NCBI RefSeq assembly: GCF_035978755.1
Contig: NZ_CP108414.1
Location: forward strand, 6,386,001-6,450,000
Reading direction: 5' to 3'
DNA: 64,000 bases
Source of the DNA: Streptomyces sp. NBC_01298
Lineage (GTDB): Bacteria > Actinomycetota > Actinomycetes > Streptomycetales > Streptomycetaceae
Shown: one piece after another, positions 51,717-59,931 of the stretch
Numbering within the stretch: the first letter of the stretch is position 1
How the letters are laid out: every line of letters starts with the position of its first letter
Made by a program: the position numbers and the translations under genes
The notes under the pieces: generated by a model
The model's input: the letters and a program-made list of their open reading frames with translations, nothing else
What the model was told of the DNA's origin: nothing
Database searches by the model: none

Positions 51717-52382
51717 TCAGTTCTGCGTGCCCCTGGCCGTGAACGGGCCGGTCGCGGGGGCCGCGCACTTGTCCGTGACGGGCTCCTCGCCGCCGCCCAC
51801 CACACCCTCCACGCAGAGCCGCCCGCCGTTCTCGCGGAGGTCGAGGAAGAAGTGCGTGGTCGCACCGGACCGCTCGAGGTCGTGGATGCGGTCGTCGGGG
51901 TAGCCGGCGGCGTTCAGGGCCGCCCTGACCTTGGCCGGGGTGGGCTCCGCGATCTTCTCGACGGCCAGGTAGACCTGCTGCTCGTGGCTGACGCCGGCGC
52001 ACCAGTCGCGGGTGTCCAGCTCCACCATGGCCGGGGGCGTGATCGGCGTGACGCCCGGGTTCTGCGCCTCCGCGCCGGGCGGCGCAGGCCGCGGGCTCGG
52101 CGGCCCCTCCTGGGGGATGCCCGGAGCCGGGCACGACTGCGCGATGTGCGCCTGTATCTCCGCGAGGGCCGGAGAGGTCAGGCTTCCCATGGGCTTCGCG
52201 GCGGCGGCAGCGGCAGCGGCTGCGGGCGCTGCCGGGGCGGCGGGCTCGCCGCCACCGGTCGCCTTCGCGGTGCCGCACGCGCCGAGCGCCAGCACGGCGA
52301 GGGCCGTCAGGGCGACGGGGAGCAGCGGCCGGCGGCGCGAGGAGCGGGCGAAGGCGCTGGTGGAGCCATGGGTTCGGGTCAT
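51717..52382 (-). CDS. Lipoprotein, unknown function
   Basis: 221 residues from ATG 52382. A signal with many arginines before the helix leads to a lipobox ending LGAC (Cys36). A polyalanine run (~48-62) follows, then an extracellular domain with VELDTRDWCAGVSHEQQVYLAVEKI and FFLDLRENGGRLCVEG, whose Cys residues could form a disulfide. Streptomyces-type secreted lipoprotein; no function recognised. Confidence 0.75.
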   Translation of the reverse strand: MTRTHGSTSAFARSSRRRPLLPVALTALAVLALGACGTAKATGGGEPAAPAAPAAAAAAAAAKPMGSLTSPALAEIQAHIAQSCPAPGIPQEGPPSPRPAPPGAEAQNPGVTPITPPAMVELDTRDWCAGVSHEQQVYLAVEKIAEPTPAKVRAALNAAGYPDDRIHDLERSGATTHFFLDLRENGGRLCVEGVVGGGEEPVTDKCAAPATGPFTARGTQN

Positions 52383-52452
52383 GCGGACAGTCTCTGATCA
52401 TGCCGGGACCGGCGCGTGAGTACGCGTACTCACCCGGGGCGGGGGTACTTGC

Positions 52453-53157
52453 TCAAGTCCTGTCCGCCTCCGTGACCGACTCCACGACCACCTCCGCCGC
52501 CATGGTCACCTCCGCCCCAACCTCCGCCCCCACGGCCGCCCCCACGGCCGCCCCCGCCCCCTCGCGCAGCCCCCGCGCGTAGGCCAGGAAAGCCGCCAGA
52601 CCCACCTCGAAGGCCGCCTCCGCGCGCCCCGGGCCCTGGGCGGCCAGGGCCCGGGCGAGCAGCGGGGTGCCCGGGGTCGGCTCCCACATGGCGTCCGGGG
52701 CCGCGAGGTCCAGGGCCGAGCCCAGGACGAGGTTCTCCAGGCCCGTGAGCAGCGGCATCACCTGTTCCGCGGCGAACCCGGCCCGTAGGAGCAGGGCGAC
52801 CGCCCGTTCGTACTGCGCGAGCACCGCGGGTGCCCGTACCGGGGTGGTCATCAGCAGCGGGATGGCCCGCGGGTAGGCGGCGAAGGCGGCCCGGTACGAG
52901 CGGGCCCAGGCCTCCAGGGACCGGTCCCAGGGCTCCGGCGAGGACAGCGGCCCGCCGTCGATCCCGGCGCACACCCGTTCCCGGATCAGCTCGATCACCC
53001 CGGCCCGGCCGTCCACATGGTGATACAGCGACCCGGTCTGCACCCCGAGCGCCCGGGCGATCTGGGGAACGCTGAACTCACCCTGCTCAGAGAGCAGTTG
53101 CAGGGCGGTAGCACCGATCCGCTCCCGGTCGAGCAGTGGGGTGCGCGGCCGCGCCAT
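52453..53157 (-). CDS. TetR-family regulator of the adjacent permease cluster
   Basis: 234 residues. TetR HTH (LDRERIGATALQLLSEQGEFSVPQIARALGVQTGSLYHHVDGRAGVIELI) is followed by an AcrR-like sensor domain (FAAYPRAIPLLMTTPVRAPAVLAQYERAVALLLRAG). A repeated Ala/Val/Gly end (VGAAVGAEVGAEV) comes from 18-bp-type DNA repeats. It is divergent from an APC permease and an amidohydrolase, which it probably represses. Confidence 0.92.
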   Translation of the reverse strand: MARPRTPLLDRERIGATALQLLSEQGEFSVPQIARALGVQTGSLYHHVDGRAGVIELIRERVCAGIDGGPLSSPEPWDRSLEAWARSYRAAFAAYPRAIPLLMTTPVRAPAVLAQYERAVALLLRAGFAAEQVMPLLTGLENLVLGSALDLAAPDAMWEPTPGTPLLARALAAQGPGRAEAAFEVGLAAFLAYARGLREGAGAAVGAAVGAEVGAEVTMAAEVVVESVTEADRT

Positions 53158-53192
53158 CGTATTTCTCCCGCCGTCAGGTCTTCCCGTACGTC

Positions 53193-53237
53193 AAAACCGG
53201 AGGCTACATTGCCGCAAACCGAAAGCCTTTAGGTTTT
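53193..53237. promoter_or_regulatory. Inverted repeats in the tetR/permease gap
   Basis: AAAACCGGAGGCT (53193-53205) and AGCCTTTAGGTTTT (53224-53237) are imperfect inverted arms, with a TACATT -10-like hexamer between them. A candidate TetR operator over the divergent promoters. Confidence 0.5.
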
Positions 53238-53278
53238 CGTCTCCCCGCAGCCTGCCGTTCGCAGAAGGGTGCTCCCGC

Positions 53279-54781
53279 ATGCCCGAAACGCCCGAGCCGC
53301 CGAGAACGAGTACCGACCTGCGCCGCGGCGCCCTCGGTACGGCCGACATCTCCTTCTTCGTGGTCTCCGCCGCCGCCCCGCTCACCGTCATGGCCGGCGT
53401 CGCCCCCGTCGCGATCCTCCTCGGCGGCATCGGCGCCCCCGCCGGCTACCTCCTCGCCGGGCTCACCCTCGCGGTCTTCGCCGTCGGCTTCACCACCATG
53501 AGCCGCCACGTCCGCAGCGGCGGCGCCTTCTACGCCTACATAGCCCGCGGCCTCGGCAAGCGCGTCGGCATCGGCGCCGCGCTGCTCGCCCTCATCGGCT
53601 ACAACGGCATGGAGATCGGCGTCTACGGGCTCCTCGGCACCACCACCGCCGACACCGGGCACGCCCTGGCCGGCCTCGACATCCCGTGGCTGCCCGTCTC
53701 CCTCGCCGGCCTCCTCCTCGTCTGGTACGGCGGCTTCCGCTCCATCGACTTCGGCGCCAAGCTGCTCGGCGTCCTGCTCGTCGCCGAGACCGGGATCCTC
53801 GTCCTGCTCGCGGGCGGCGTCCTGCTGAAGGGCGGCGCCCACGGCCTCTCGCTGGGATCCTTCGCCCCCGGCGCGGTGCTCGTCCCCGGCACCGCGGCCG
53901 TCCTGGCCTTCGCCTTCGCCGCGTTCACCGGCTTCGAGTCCACCGTCATCTACCGCCGCGAGGCCCGCGACCCGGACCGGACCGTCCCGCGCGCCACCTA
54001 CATCGCCGTCGCCTTCCTCGGCCTCTTCTACGCCTTCATCGTCTGGACCGTCATCCAGGCCTTCGGCTCCGAGGAAGTGCTCGCCGCGGCCGCCGAGGAC
54101 CCCGCCGGGCTCTTCTTCACCGCCATCACCACCTACGTGGGCCCCCGGGCGGCCGACCTGATGCACGTCTTCATCGTCACCAGCGTCATCGCCTCCCTCC
54201 TCGCCTTCCACAACGCCATCAACCGGTACGCCCTCGCCCTCGCCGAGGAGGGCGTCCTGCCCGCCGCCCTCGGCCGCATCCACCCGCGCCACGGCTCCCC
54301 GTACCTCGCCGGCGCGGCGCAGACCGCCCTCGGAGCCGTGATCGTCCTCGGCTTCGCCCTCGCCGGAGCCGACCCGTACCAGCAGCTGCTGCTCTGGGTG
54401 AACACACCCGGCATGATCGGCCTCATGGCCCTGATGCTGCTCGCCGCCATCGCCGTACCCGTCTACTTCCGCCGCGTCCGGCACGACGAGGGCCCCTGGC
54501 GGACCCTGATCGCGCCCGTCACCGCCGCGGTGCTGCTGGCCGTCGCGATCTGCCTGGTCGTCTCCAAGGTGGCCCTCTTCACCATGGCCTCCACCACCGT
54601 CAACACCCTCCTCGTGGCCCTCGTGCCCGCCGTGTTCCTCGCCGGGCTCGCCCTCGCCCAGCGCCTGAAGACCCGCCGGCCCGAGGTCTACGCCCGCTTC
54701 GCGGAGGAGCCGGCCGGGGAAGCCGTACCTGCGGCCCCGGCAGCGCACGGGGAGCCGGCGACACCCGTGGCGTCCGCTTAG
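53279..54781 (+). CDS. APC-family amino-acid/polyamine permease
   Basis: 500 residues with twelve predicted helices. The family start is GALGTADISFFVVSAAAPLTVMAGVAP, and the conserved AFAFAAFTGFESTVIYRREARDPDRTVPRATY segment is in place. The ATG at 53279 has AAGGG upstream. It is the first gene of a two-gene cluster with an amidohydrolase, divergent from the TetR gene. The substrate is unknown; the amidohydrolase suggests an amide or amidine source. Confidence 0.92.
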   Translation: MPETPEPPRTSTDLRRGALGTADISFFVVSAAAPLTVMAGVAPVAILLGGIGAPAGYLLAGLTLAVFAVGFTTMSRHVRSGGAFYAYIARGLGKRVGIGAALLALIGYNGMEIGVYGLLGTTTADTGHALAGLDIPWLPVSLAGLLLVWYGGFRSIDFGAKLLGVLLVAETGILVLLAGGVLLKGGAHGLSLGSFAPGAVLVPGTAAVLAFAFAAFTGFESTVIYRREARDPDRTVPRATYIAVAFLGLFYAFIVWTVIQAFGSEEVLAAAAEDPAGLFFTAITTYVGPRAADLMHVFIVTSVIASLLAFHNAINRYALALAEEGVLPAALGRIHPRHGSPYLAGAAQTALGAVIVLGFALAGADPYQQLLLWVNTPGMIGLMALMLLAAIAVPVYFRRVRHDEGPWRTLIAPVTAAVLLAVAICLVVSKVALFTMASTTVNTLLVALVPAVFLAGLALAQRLKTRRPEVYARFAEEPAGEAVPAAPAAHGEPATPVASA

Positions 54782-54809
54782 CCCGCAGCACCCGTACGGC
54801 CCCACCAGC

Positions 54810-54845
54810 ACCAGCCCGACCAGCCCGACCAGCCCGACCAGCCCG
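54810..54845. repeat. Four 9-bp tandem repeats between permease and hydrolase genes
   Basis: ACCAGCCCG four times in the 86-bp gap, ending just before the AAGGAG ribosome site of the next gene. Confidence 0.9.
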
Positions 54846-54867
54846 AACCCCCGCAAGGAGCAGAGCC

Positions 54868-56475
54868 GTGCCCGCTGCCGACACCGTCCTCACCGGAGCC
54901 CGCGTCCGCACCCTCGACCCCGCCCGCCCCGAGGCCCGCGCGGTGGCCGTGCTCGGCGGCGAGATCGTCGCCGTCGGCGACGAGGCCGACGTCCGCGACT
55001 GGCGCGGCCCCGGCACCGAGACCGTCGACCTCGGCGGCGCCACCCTCACCCCCGGCCTCACCGACGCCCACAGCCACCCCGTCTGGGGCATCGAGATGGC
55101 GACCGGCACCGACCTCTCCGCCGTCACCGACCTGGACCGGCTCCGCGCCGCCCTGCGCACCGCCGAGCGGGGCCCCGGCGGCTGGATCACCGGCTTCGGC
55201 CTCGACCACAACGCCTTCGGCGGCCGCCCCGTCGACAAGGCCCTGATCGAGGAGGCCCTCGCCGGGGCCCCCGCCTTCCTGCGCCTCTACGACGGCCACT
55301 CCGCGCTCGCCTCCGGCGCGGCCCTGGCCGCCGCCGGGATCACCGGCCCGCGCACCTTCGCCCAGCGCTCCGAGATCGTCTGCGACTCCGACGGGCGGCC
55401 CACCGGCCACCTCGTCGAGCACGCCGCGATGGACCTGGTCGGCTCACTCGCGCCGAAGCCCACGTACACCGAGCGCCGGGAACGCCTCACCGCGCTGCTC
55501 CGCGACATGGCGGCCACCGGCCTGACCGGCGCCCACGTCATGGACCTCGGCGACGGGGACGTACCCGCCCTGCTCGCGACCGCCGAGTACGAGGGCGACC
55601 TGCCGCTGCGGCTGAACCTCTCGCCCTGGTGCATGCCCGGCGCCACCGGCGAGGACCTGGAGGAGCTGATCGAACTCCAGCGGCTCGCGGGCCGGCACTG
55701 GAAGGTCGGCGGGGTGAAGTTCTTCATGGACGGCACCGTCGAAGGCGGCACCGCCTGGCTGGAGCACGCCGACTGCCACGGCCGGGGCACCGACGCCTTC
55801 TGGCCCGACCCGCGGGCCTACGCCGAGGCGGTACGGGTCCTCGACGCGGCCGGGGTGCGCACCGCGACCCACGCCATCGGGGACGCGGCGGTCCGGCACG
55901 TCCTGGACACCGTGGAGTCGCTGGGCGCGCGGGGCCGGATGCGGCACCGGATCGAGCACATCGAGACGGTCCCGGACGGCCAGCTGAAGCGGTTCGCGGA
56001 GCTCGGGGTGATCGCCTCCATGCAGCCGCCGCACACCGCGTACACCCGGGCCGACCACAGCGACGAGTGGTCCAAGCGGCTGGGGGAGGAGCGAGCCGGC
56101 CGCGCCTGGCGCTGCCGGGACCTGCGCGAGGCCGGTGCGGTCCTCGCGCTCGGCTCGGACTGGCCCATCGCCCACTACGACGCCCGCCAGGTGCTGGCCA
56201 CCGCCCGCAGCCCGCGCGGCGCGGCCTCGGCCGGTACGGGGGCCTGGACCGGGGCGGCCCTGAGCGGGTCGATGGCCCTGGAGGGCATGACCTCGCACGC
56301 CGCGCTGGCGGCGGGGGAGGAAGCGGTGGCGGGCCGGATCGCGGCCGGCTACCGGGCGGACCTGACCGCCTTCGGCCTGGACCCGGTGGACGCACCGGCG
56401 GACGAGCTGGCCGGGGCGCCGGTCCGGCTCACCATGTCGGGCGGCCGCATCACGCACCGGGCGGTGTCGGACTGA
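54868..56475 (+). CDS. Amidohydrolase (YtcJ-like)
   Basis: 535 residues from GTG 54868 with AAGGAG. Metal motifs DAHSHP (55-60 region, HxH), GVKFFMDGTVEGGTA, ATHAIGDAAVRHVLD, HRIEHIETVP, and LGSDWPIAH (Asp). The N-terminal GAVRTLDPARPEARAVAVLGGEIVAVG-like strand is that of the metal-dependent hydrolase superfamily. It hydrolyses an amide or ester bond on an unknown substrate. Likely coregulated with the permease. Confidence 0.92.
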   Translation: MPAADTVLTGARVRTLDPARPEARAVAVLGGEIVAVGDEADVRDWRGPGTETVDLGGATLTPGLTDAHSHPVWGIEMATGTDLSAVTDLDRLRAALRTAERGPGGWITGFGLDHNAFGGRPVDKALIEEALAGAPAFLRLYDGHSALASGAALAAAGITGPRTFAQRSEIVCDSDGRPTGHLVEHAAMDLVGSLAPKPTYTERRERLTALLRDMAATGLTGAHVMDLGDGDVPALLATAEYEGDLPLRLNLSPWCMPGATGEDLEELIELQRLAGRHWKVGGVKFFMDGTVEGGTAWLEHADCHGRGTDAFWPDPRAYAEAVRVLDAAGVRTATHAIGDAAVRHVLDTVESLGARGRMRHRIEHIETVPDGQLKRFAELGVIASMQPPHTAYTRADHSDEWSKRLGEERAGRAWRCRDLREAGAVLALGSDWPIAHYDARQVLATARSPRGAASAGTGAWTGAALSGSMALEGMTSHAALAAGEEAVAGRIAAGYRADLTAFGLDPVDAPADELAGAPVRLTMSGGRITHRAVSD

Positions 56476-56597
56476 CGGACCCCCCTCCGGCCGCCGCACC
56501 GGGCGGGGTCGCGGCGCCGGAACCCCCGGACCGCCCGCGCCCGACCGGTCCGGAAACATCCACCAGGCCCTGAACCTGCCCGTGGCATGATCCGGAC

Positions 56598-57797
56598 GTG
56601 AGGACACTGAACTCCGCCGTCCGTGCCGTGGTCCACCACCGACGCCCGGCCCCCTGGTGCTGGGAGGCCGTGGTCACGGCCGTCGGCGCCGGGGGCACGA
56701 GTTCGGACTACGACGCGGAGCACGCCCTGCGCCAGGCCGGGCACGCCGTCGCGGGGCACGCCGACCGGATCGCGGCCTGCCTCTCCGCGCAGCTCGACCG
56801 TGCGCTTCCCAGCGCCGGAGGATCCGTCGGCGCCCTCGCGCTCGCCCTCGCCGGAATGGGCGACACCCGGGCGGTGCCGGCCCTGCGGCGGCTCGCGCAG
56901 CAGGACTGGCTGCCCTACGGGCGCCCCTGGGTCGCCGCCCTGGCCCGGATGCCCGCGGCGGATCTGCTCCCCGTGCTGCTTCCGGGCCTGCGGCGGGAGC
57001 GGAAGGACGAGGACCCGAACGCCCCCGTCCTCGAACTGCTCGGGGCCTGGGGCCCGGCCGCGGCCCCCGCCGTGCCCGACGTGCTCCGCTTCCTGGGCAC
57101 GCCCTTCGCCCACGAGGCCCTGCGCGCCCTGGGCCGGATCGGCCCCCCGGCCGCGGCCGCCGCGGACGCGCTGGCCGCCTTCGCCACCGGCCGCGATCCC
57201 AGGGTCCGGAGCCACCACCCGGGACCGGCCGCCTGGGCGCACTGGAAGGTCACCGGCGACGCCACCCTCGCCCTGGCCGTCTGCGGGGCGGCCGTGCGGT
57301 CCGGGGGCGCCGCCCGCGGCCTGCCCTTCCTCGCCGACCTCGGCCCGGCCGCCGCCGGGCACGCGGACGCCGTGCGCGGCCTGATGGAATCCCCCGGCAC
57401 GTGGACCCGTATCGCCGCCGCGCACGCGTACGCGCGGATCACCGGAGATCCGGAACCCGCCGTACCGGTGCTGCTGGCTGCCGTGGACCCGGCCTGGACC
57501 GGCCACCCGGCGCTTCCCACGCGCGAGGCCGTCCGCCGGCTCGGGGAGATCGGGGGGCCGGCCGCGGCGGCCCTGCCCGTACTGCGCACCGCCCTGGCTT
57601 CGGAGGAACGGCTCAGCCACCCCGGGGCCAGGGGCCGCATCCTGGCCGACGAGGCCTACGTACGGACCCTTACCGGGGCCCTGGAGCGGATCGATCCGGG
57701 CGGCCCGACCGTGGGGTCCCGCCTGCCGGTGGTCGTGGAGCCCGGAACCGGACCGGCCTTCGGGAGCGGACTCCTGCGCGGGTGGCGGGCCCGCTGA
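56598..57797 (+). CDS. HEAT-repeat protein
   Basis: 399 residues from GTG 56598. At least six Ala/Pro-rich helical repeats, for example GMGDTRAVPALRRLAQQDW, AWGPAAAPAVPDVLRFLG, RIGPPAAAAADALAAFATG, DLGPAAAGHADAVRGL and EIGGPAAAALPVLRTAL, spaced about 35-40 residues, like PBS-lyase/HEAT repeats. No catalytic motif. It probably binds a protein partner; unknown. It stands alone on the strand. Confidence 0.85.
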   Translation: MRTLNSAVRAVVHHRRPAPWCWEAVVTAVGAGGTSSDYDAEHALRQAGHAVAGHADRIAACLSAQLDRALPSAGGSVGALALALAGMGDTRAVPALRRLAQQDWLPYGRPWVAALARMPAADLLPVLLPGLRRERKDEDPNAPVLELLGAWGPAAAPAVPDVLRFLGTPFAHEALRALGRIGPPAAAAADALAAFATGRDPRVRSHHPGPAAWAHWKVTGDATLALAVCGAAVRSGGAARGLPFLADLGPAAAGHADAVRGLMESPGTWTRIAAAHAYARITGDPEPAVPVLLAAVDPAWTGHPALPTREAVRRLGEIGGPAAAALPVLRTALASEERLSHPGARGRILADEAYVRTLTGALERIDPGGPTVGSRLPVVVEPGTGPAFGSGLLRGWRAR

Positions 57798-57825
57798 ACG
57801 GGGCGGGCCGGACCCGCCGCGCGGC

Positions 57826-58731
57826 TCAGCGCTGGAAGCGGGCCAGCGCCGGGTGGTTCAGGAGGGCCGCCGCCAGCGGGTGGCGGCCGGTCTCCTCCGG
57901 CCGGCGCGGCAGCCGGTGCGGGAGGGATCCGTACCAGGCGCGGGAGACGGCGTAGCCGAAGGCCAGGCAGAGCATGCCGCCGACGGCGTCGAGCCAGAAG
58001 TGGTTGGCGGTGGACACGATCACGACCAGGGTCGCCGTCGGGTAGAGCAGGCCCAGGATCCGGGCCCAGGGGGCGGAGGCGACCGCGAAGATCGTCAGCC
58101 CGCACCAGAGCGACCACCCTATGTGCATGGACGGCATGGCGGCGTACTGGTTCGACATGTGCTTGAGGTTGCCCGAGGCCATGGAGCCCCAGGTGTGGTG
58201 GACCAGCACGGTGTCGACGAAGTCCTGCCCGTTCATCAGCCGGGGCGGCGCGAGCGGGTAGAAGTAGTAGCCGACCAGGGCGACGCCCGTGGTGGCGAAG
58301 AGGACAAGCCGCGTGGCCGCGTAACGCCCGGGATGAAAGCGGTAGATCCAGACCAGCACGCCGATGGTCATGACGAAGTGGAGCGTGGCGTAGTAGTAGT
58401 TCATGCTCACCACGAGCCAGGTCACCGAATTGACGGCGTGGTTGACCCTCTCCTCGACGGCGATGCCGAGGCTCTGCTCCACCTTCCAGATCCAGTCGGC
58501 GTTCGCGAGCGCGGCCGCCTTCTGCTCGGGCACGGCGTTGCGGATCAGCGAGTACGTCCAGTAGCTGACCGCGATCAGCAGGACCTCGAACCAGATCCGG
58601 GGTCGCCGGGGGACGCGCAGCCTGGAGAGCACGGCACGCTCGGACGACTCCGGGCGGTCCTGGTTCTCGGTCACGGGGGATGACGAGACGTCCGTCCGGG
58701 TATCCAGTGTCTTCACGCTCGCTTCACCCAT
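57826..58731 (-). CDS. PAP2-family membrane phosphatase
   Basis: 301 residues with six membrane helices. Motifs NQYAAMPSMHIGWSL (the SMH motif) and VSTANHFWLDAVGG (H-x3-D) fit the PAP2_3 (inositolphosphotransferase-like) group. A Lys-poor N-terminal ~50 residues are cytoplasmic. The family dephosphorylates or transfers lipid-phosphate groups; the substrate is not known. It is convergent with the HEAT gene. Confidence 0.9.
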   Translation of the reverse strand: MGEASVKTLDTRTDVSSSPVTENQDRPESSERAVLSRLRVPRRPRIWFEVLLIAVSYWTYSLIRNAVPEQKAAALANADWIWKVEQSLGIAVEERVNHAVNSVTWLVVSMNYYYATLHFVMTIGVLVWIYRFHPGRYAATRLVLFATTGVALVGYYFYPLAPPRLMNGQDFVDTVLVHHTWGSMASGNLKHMSNQYAAMPSMHIGWSLWCGLTIFAVASAPWARILGLLYPTATLVVIVSTANHFWLDAVGGMLCLAFGYAVSRAWYGSLPHRLPRRPEETGRHPLAAALLNHPALARFQR

Positions 58732-58857
58732 AGGAAAAGAGTCTGCCAGATACGGACTCGCCTCCGATCATCCCTTGGGACGGTCTTGGCCGCAGCCTCT
58801 CCGCCTTCGGGAGGACCGGAGGCCTTACGCCCCTAGGGGGAGCGGCAGGGGCGGCCC

Positions 58858-59931
58858 TCAGGGGCGCGCGGCCCCGCGGCCCTGCTGGGGGCCCGAGGCG
58901 GTCGAGCCGCGGACGACCAGCTCGGGCAGGAACACGAACTCGCTGTGCGGGGCCGGCGTACCGCCGATCTCCTCCAGCAGGGTCCGCACCGCGGCCTGGC
59001 CCATGGCCTGTACCGGCTGGCGGATGGTGGTCAGCGGCGGGTCCGTGAACGCTATGAGCGGGGAGTCGTCGAAGCCGACCACCGACACGTCCTGCGGGAC
59101 CTTCAGGCCCTGCTGCCGGGCCGCCCGGATCGCGCCGAGCGCCATCATGTCGCTCGCGCACACCACCGCCGTGCAGCCGCGCGCGATCAGCGCCGCCGCG
59201 GCGGCCTGCCCGCCCTCCAGCGTGTAGAGGGAGTGCTGGATCAGCTCCTCGACCTCTTCCTCGCCGAGTCCGAGCCGCTCCTTCATGCCGAGGCGGAAGC
59301 CCTCGATCTTGCGGAGCACCGGCACGAACCGCTTGGGTCCGACGGCCAGCCCGATCCGGGTGTGCCCGAGCGCGGTCAGGTGGGTCACCGCGAGCTGCAT
59401 CGCGGCCCGGTCGTCGGGGGAGACGAAGGGGGCCTGCACCTTGTCGGAGAAGCCGTTGATGAGGACGTAGGGGACGCCCTGGCCGCGGAGTTGGTCGTAG
59501 CGGCCCATGTCGGCCGTGGTGTCCGCGTGCAGTCCGGAGACGAAGATGATCCCGGAGACCCCGCGCTCGACGAGCATCTCCACGAGCTCGTCCTCGGTGG
59601 ATCCGCCGGGCGTCTGCGTGGCCAGCACCGGGGTGTACCCCTGCCGGGTCAGCGCCTGGCCGATGACCTGGGCGAGCGCCGGGAAGATGGGGTTGTCCAG
59701 CTCGGGGGTTATCAGACCGACGAGTCCCGCGCTGCGCTGGCGCAGGCGTACGGGGCGTTCGTACCCGAGCACGTCGAGCGCGGCCAGCACGGATTCACGG
59801 GTGCCTGCGGCCACACCGGGCTTGCCGTTGAGCACGCGGCTGACTGTGGCTTCGCTGACCCCCGCCTGGGCTGCGATGTCGGCTAGCCGTGCGGTCACGG
59901 GATTGGACTGTACCGGTCGGACGTTCACCAT
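58858..59931 (-). CDS. malR: MalR, LacI-family maltose repressor
   Basis: 357 residues. LacI-type HTH (TARLADIAAQAGVSEATVSRVLNGKPGV, ~13-40) with hinge, then a sugar-binding domain ending FDDSPLIAFTDPPLTTIRQPVQAMGQ. The start ATG is at 59931, inside the end of the glucosidase gene (7-bp overlap ATGGTGA), so the two are translationally coupled. This places the repressor in one transcript with its regulated gene. It binds operators near malE and the glucosidase. Confidence 0.92.
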   Translation of the reverse strand: MVNVRPVQSNPVTARLADIAAQAGVSEATVSRVLNGKPGVAAGTRESVLAALDVLGYERPVRLRQRSAGLVGLITPELDNPIFPALAQVIGQALTRQGYTPVLATQTPGGSTEDELVEMLVERGVSGIIFVSGLHADTTADMGRYDQLRGQGVPYVLINGFSDKVQAPFVSPDDRAAMQLAVTHLTALGHTRIGLAVGPKRFVPVLRKIEGFRLGMKERLGLGEEEVEELIQHSLYTLEGGQAAAAALIARGCTAVVCASDMMALGAIRAARQQGLKVPQDVSVVGFDDSPLIAFTDPPLTTIRQPVQAMGQAAVRTLLEEIGGTPAPHSEFVFLPELVVRGSTASGPQQGRGAARP

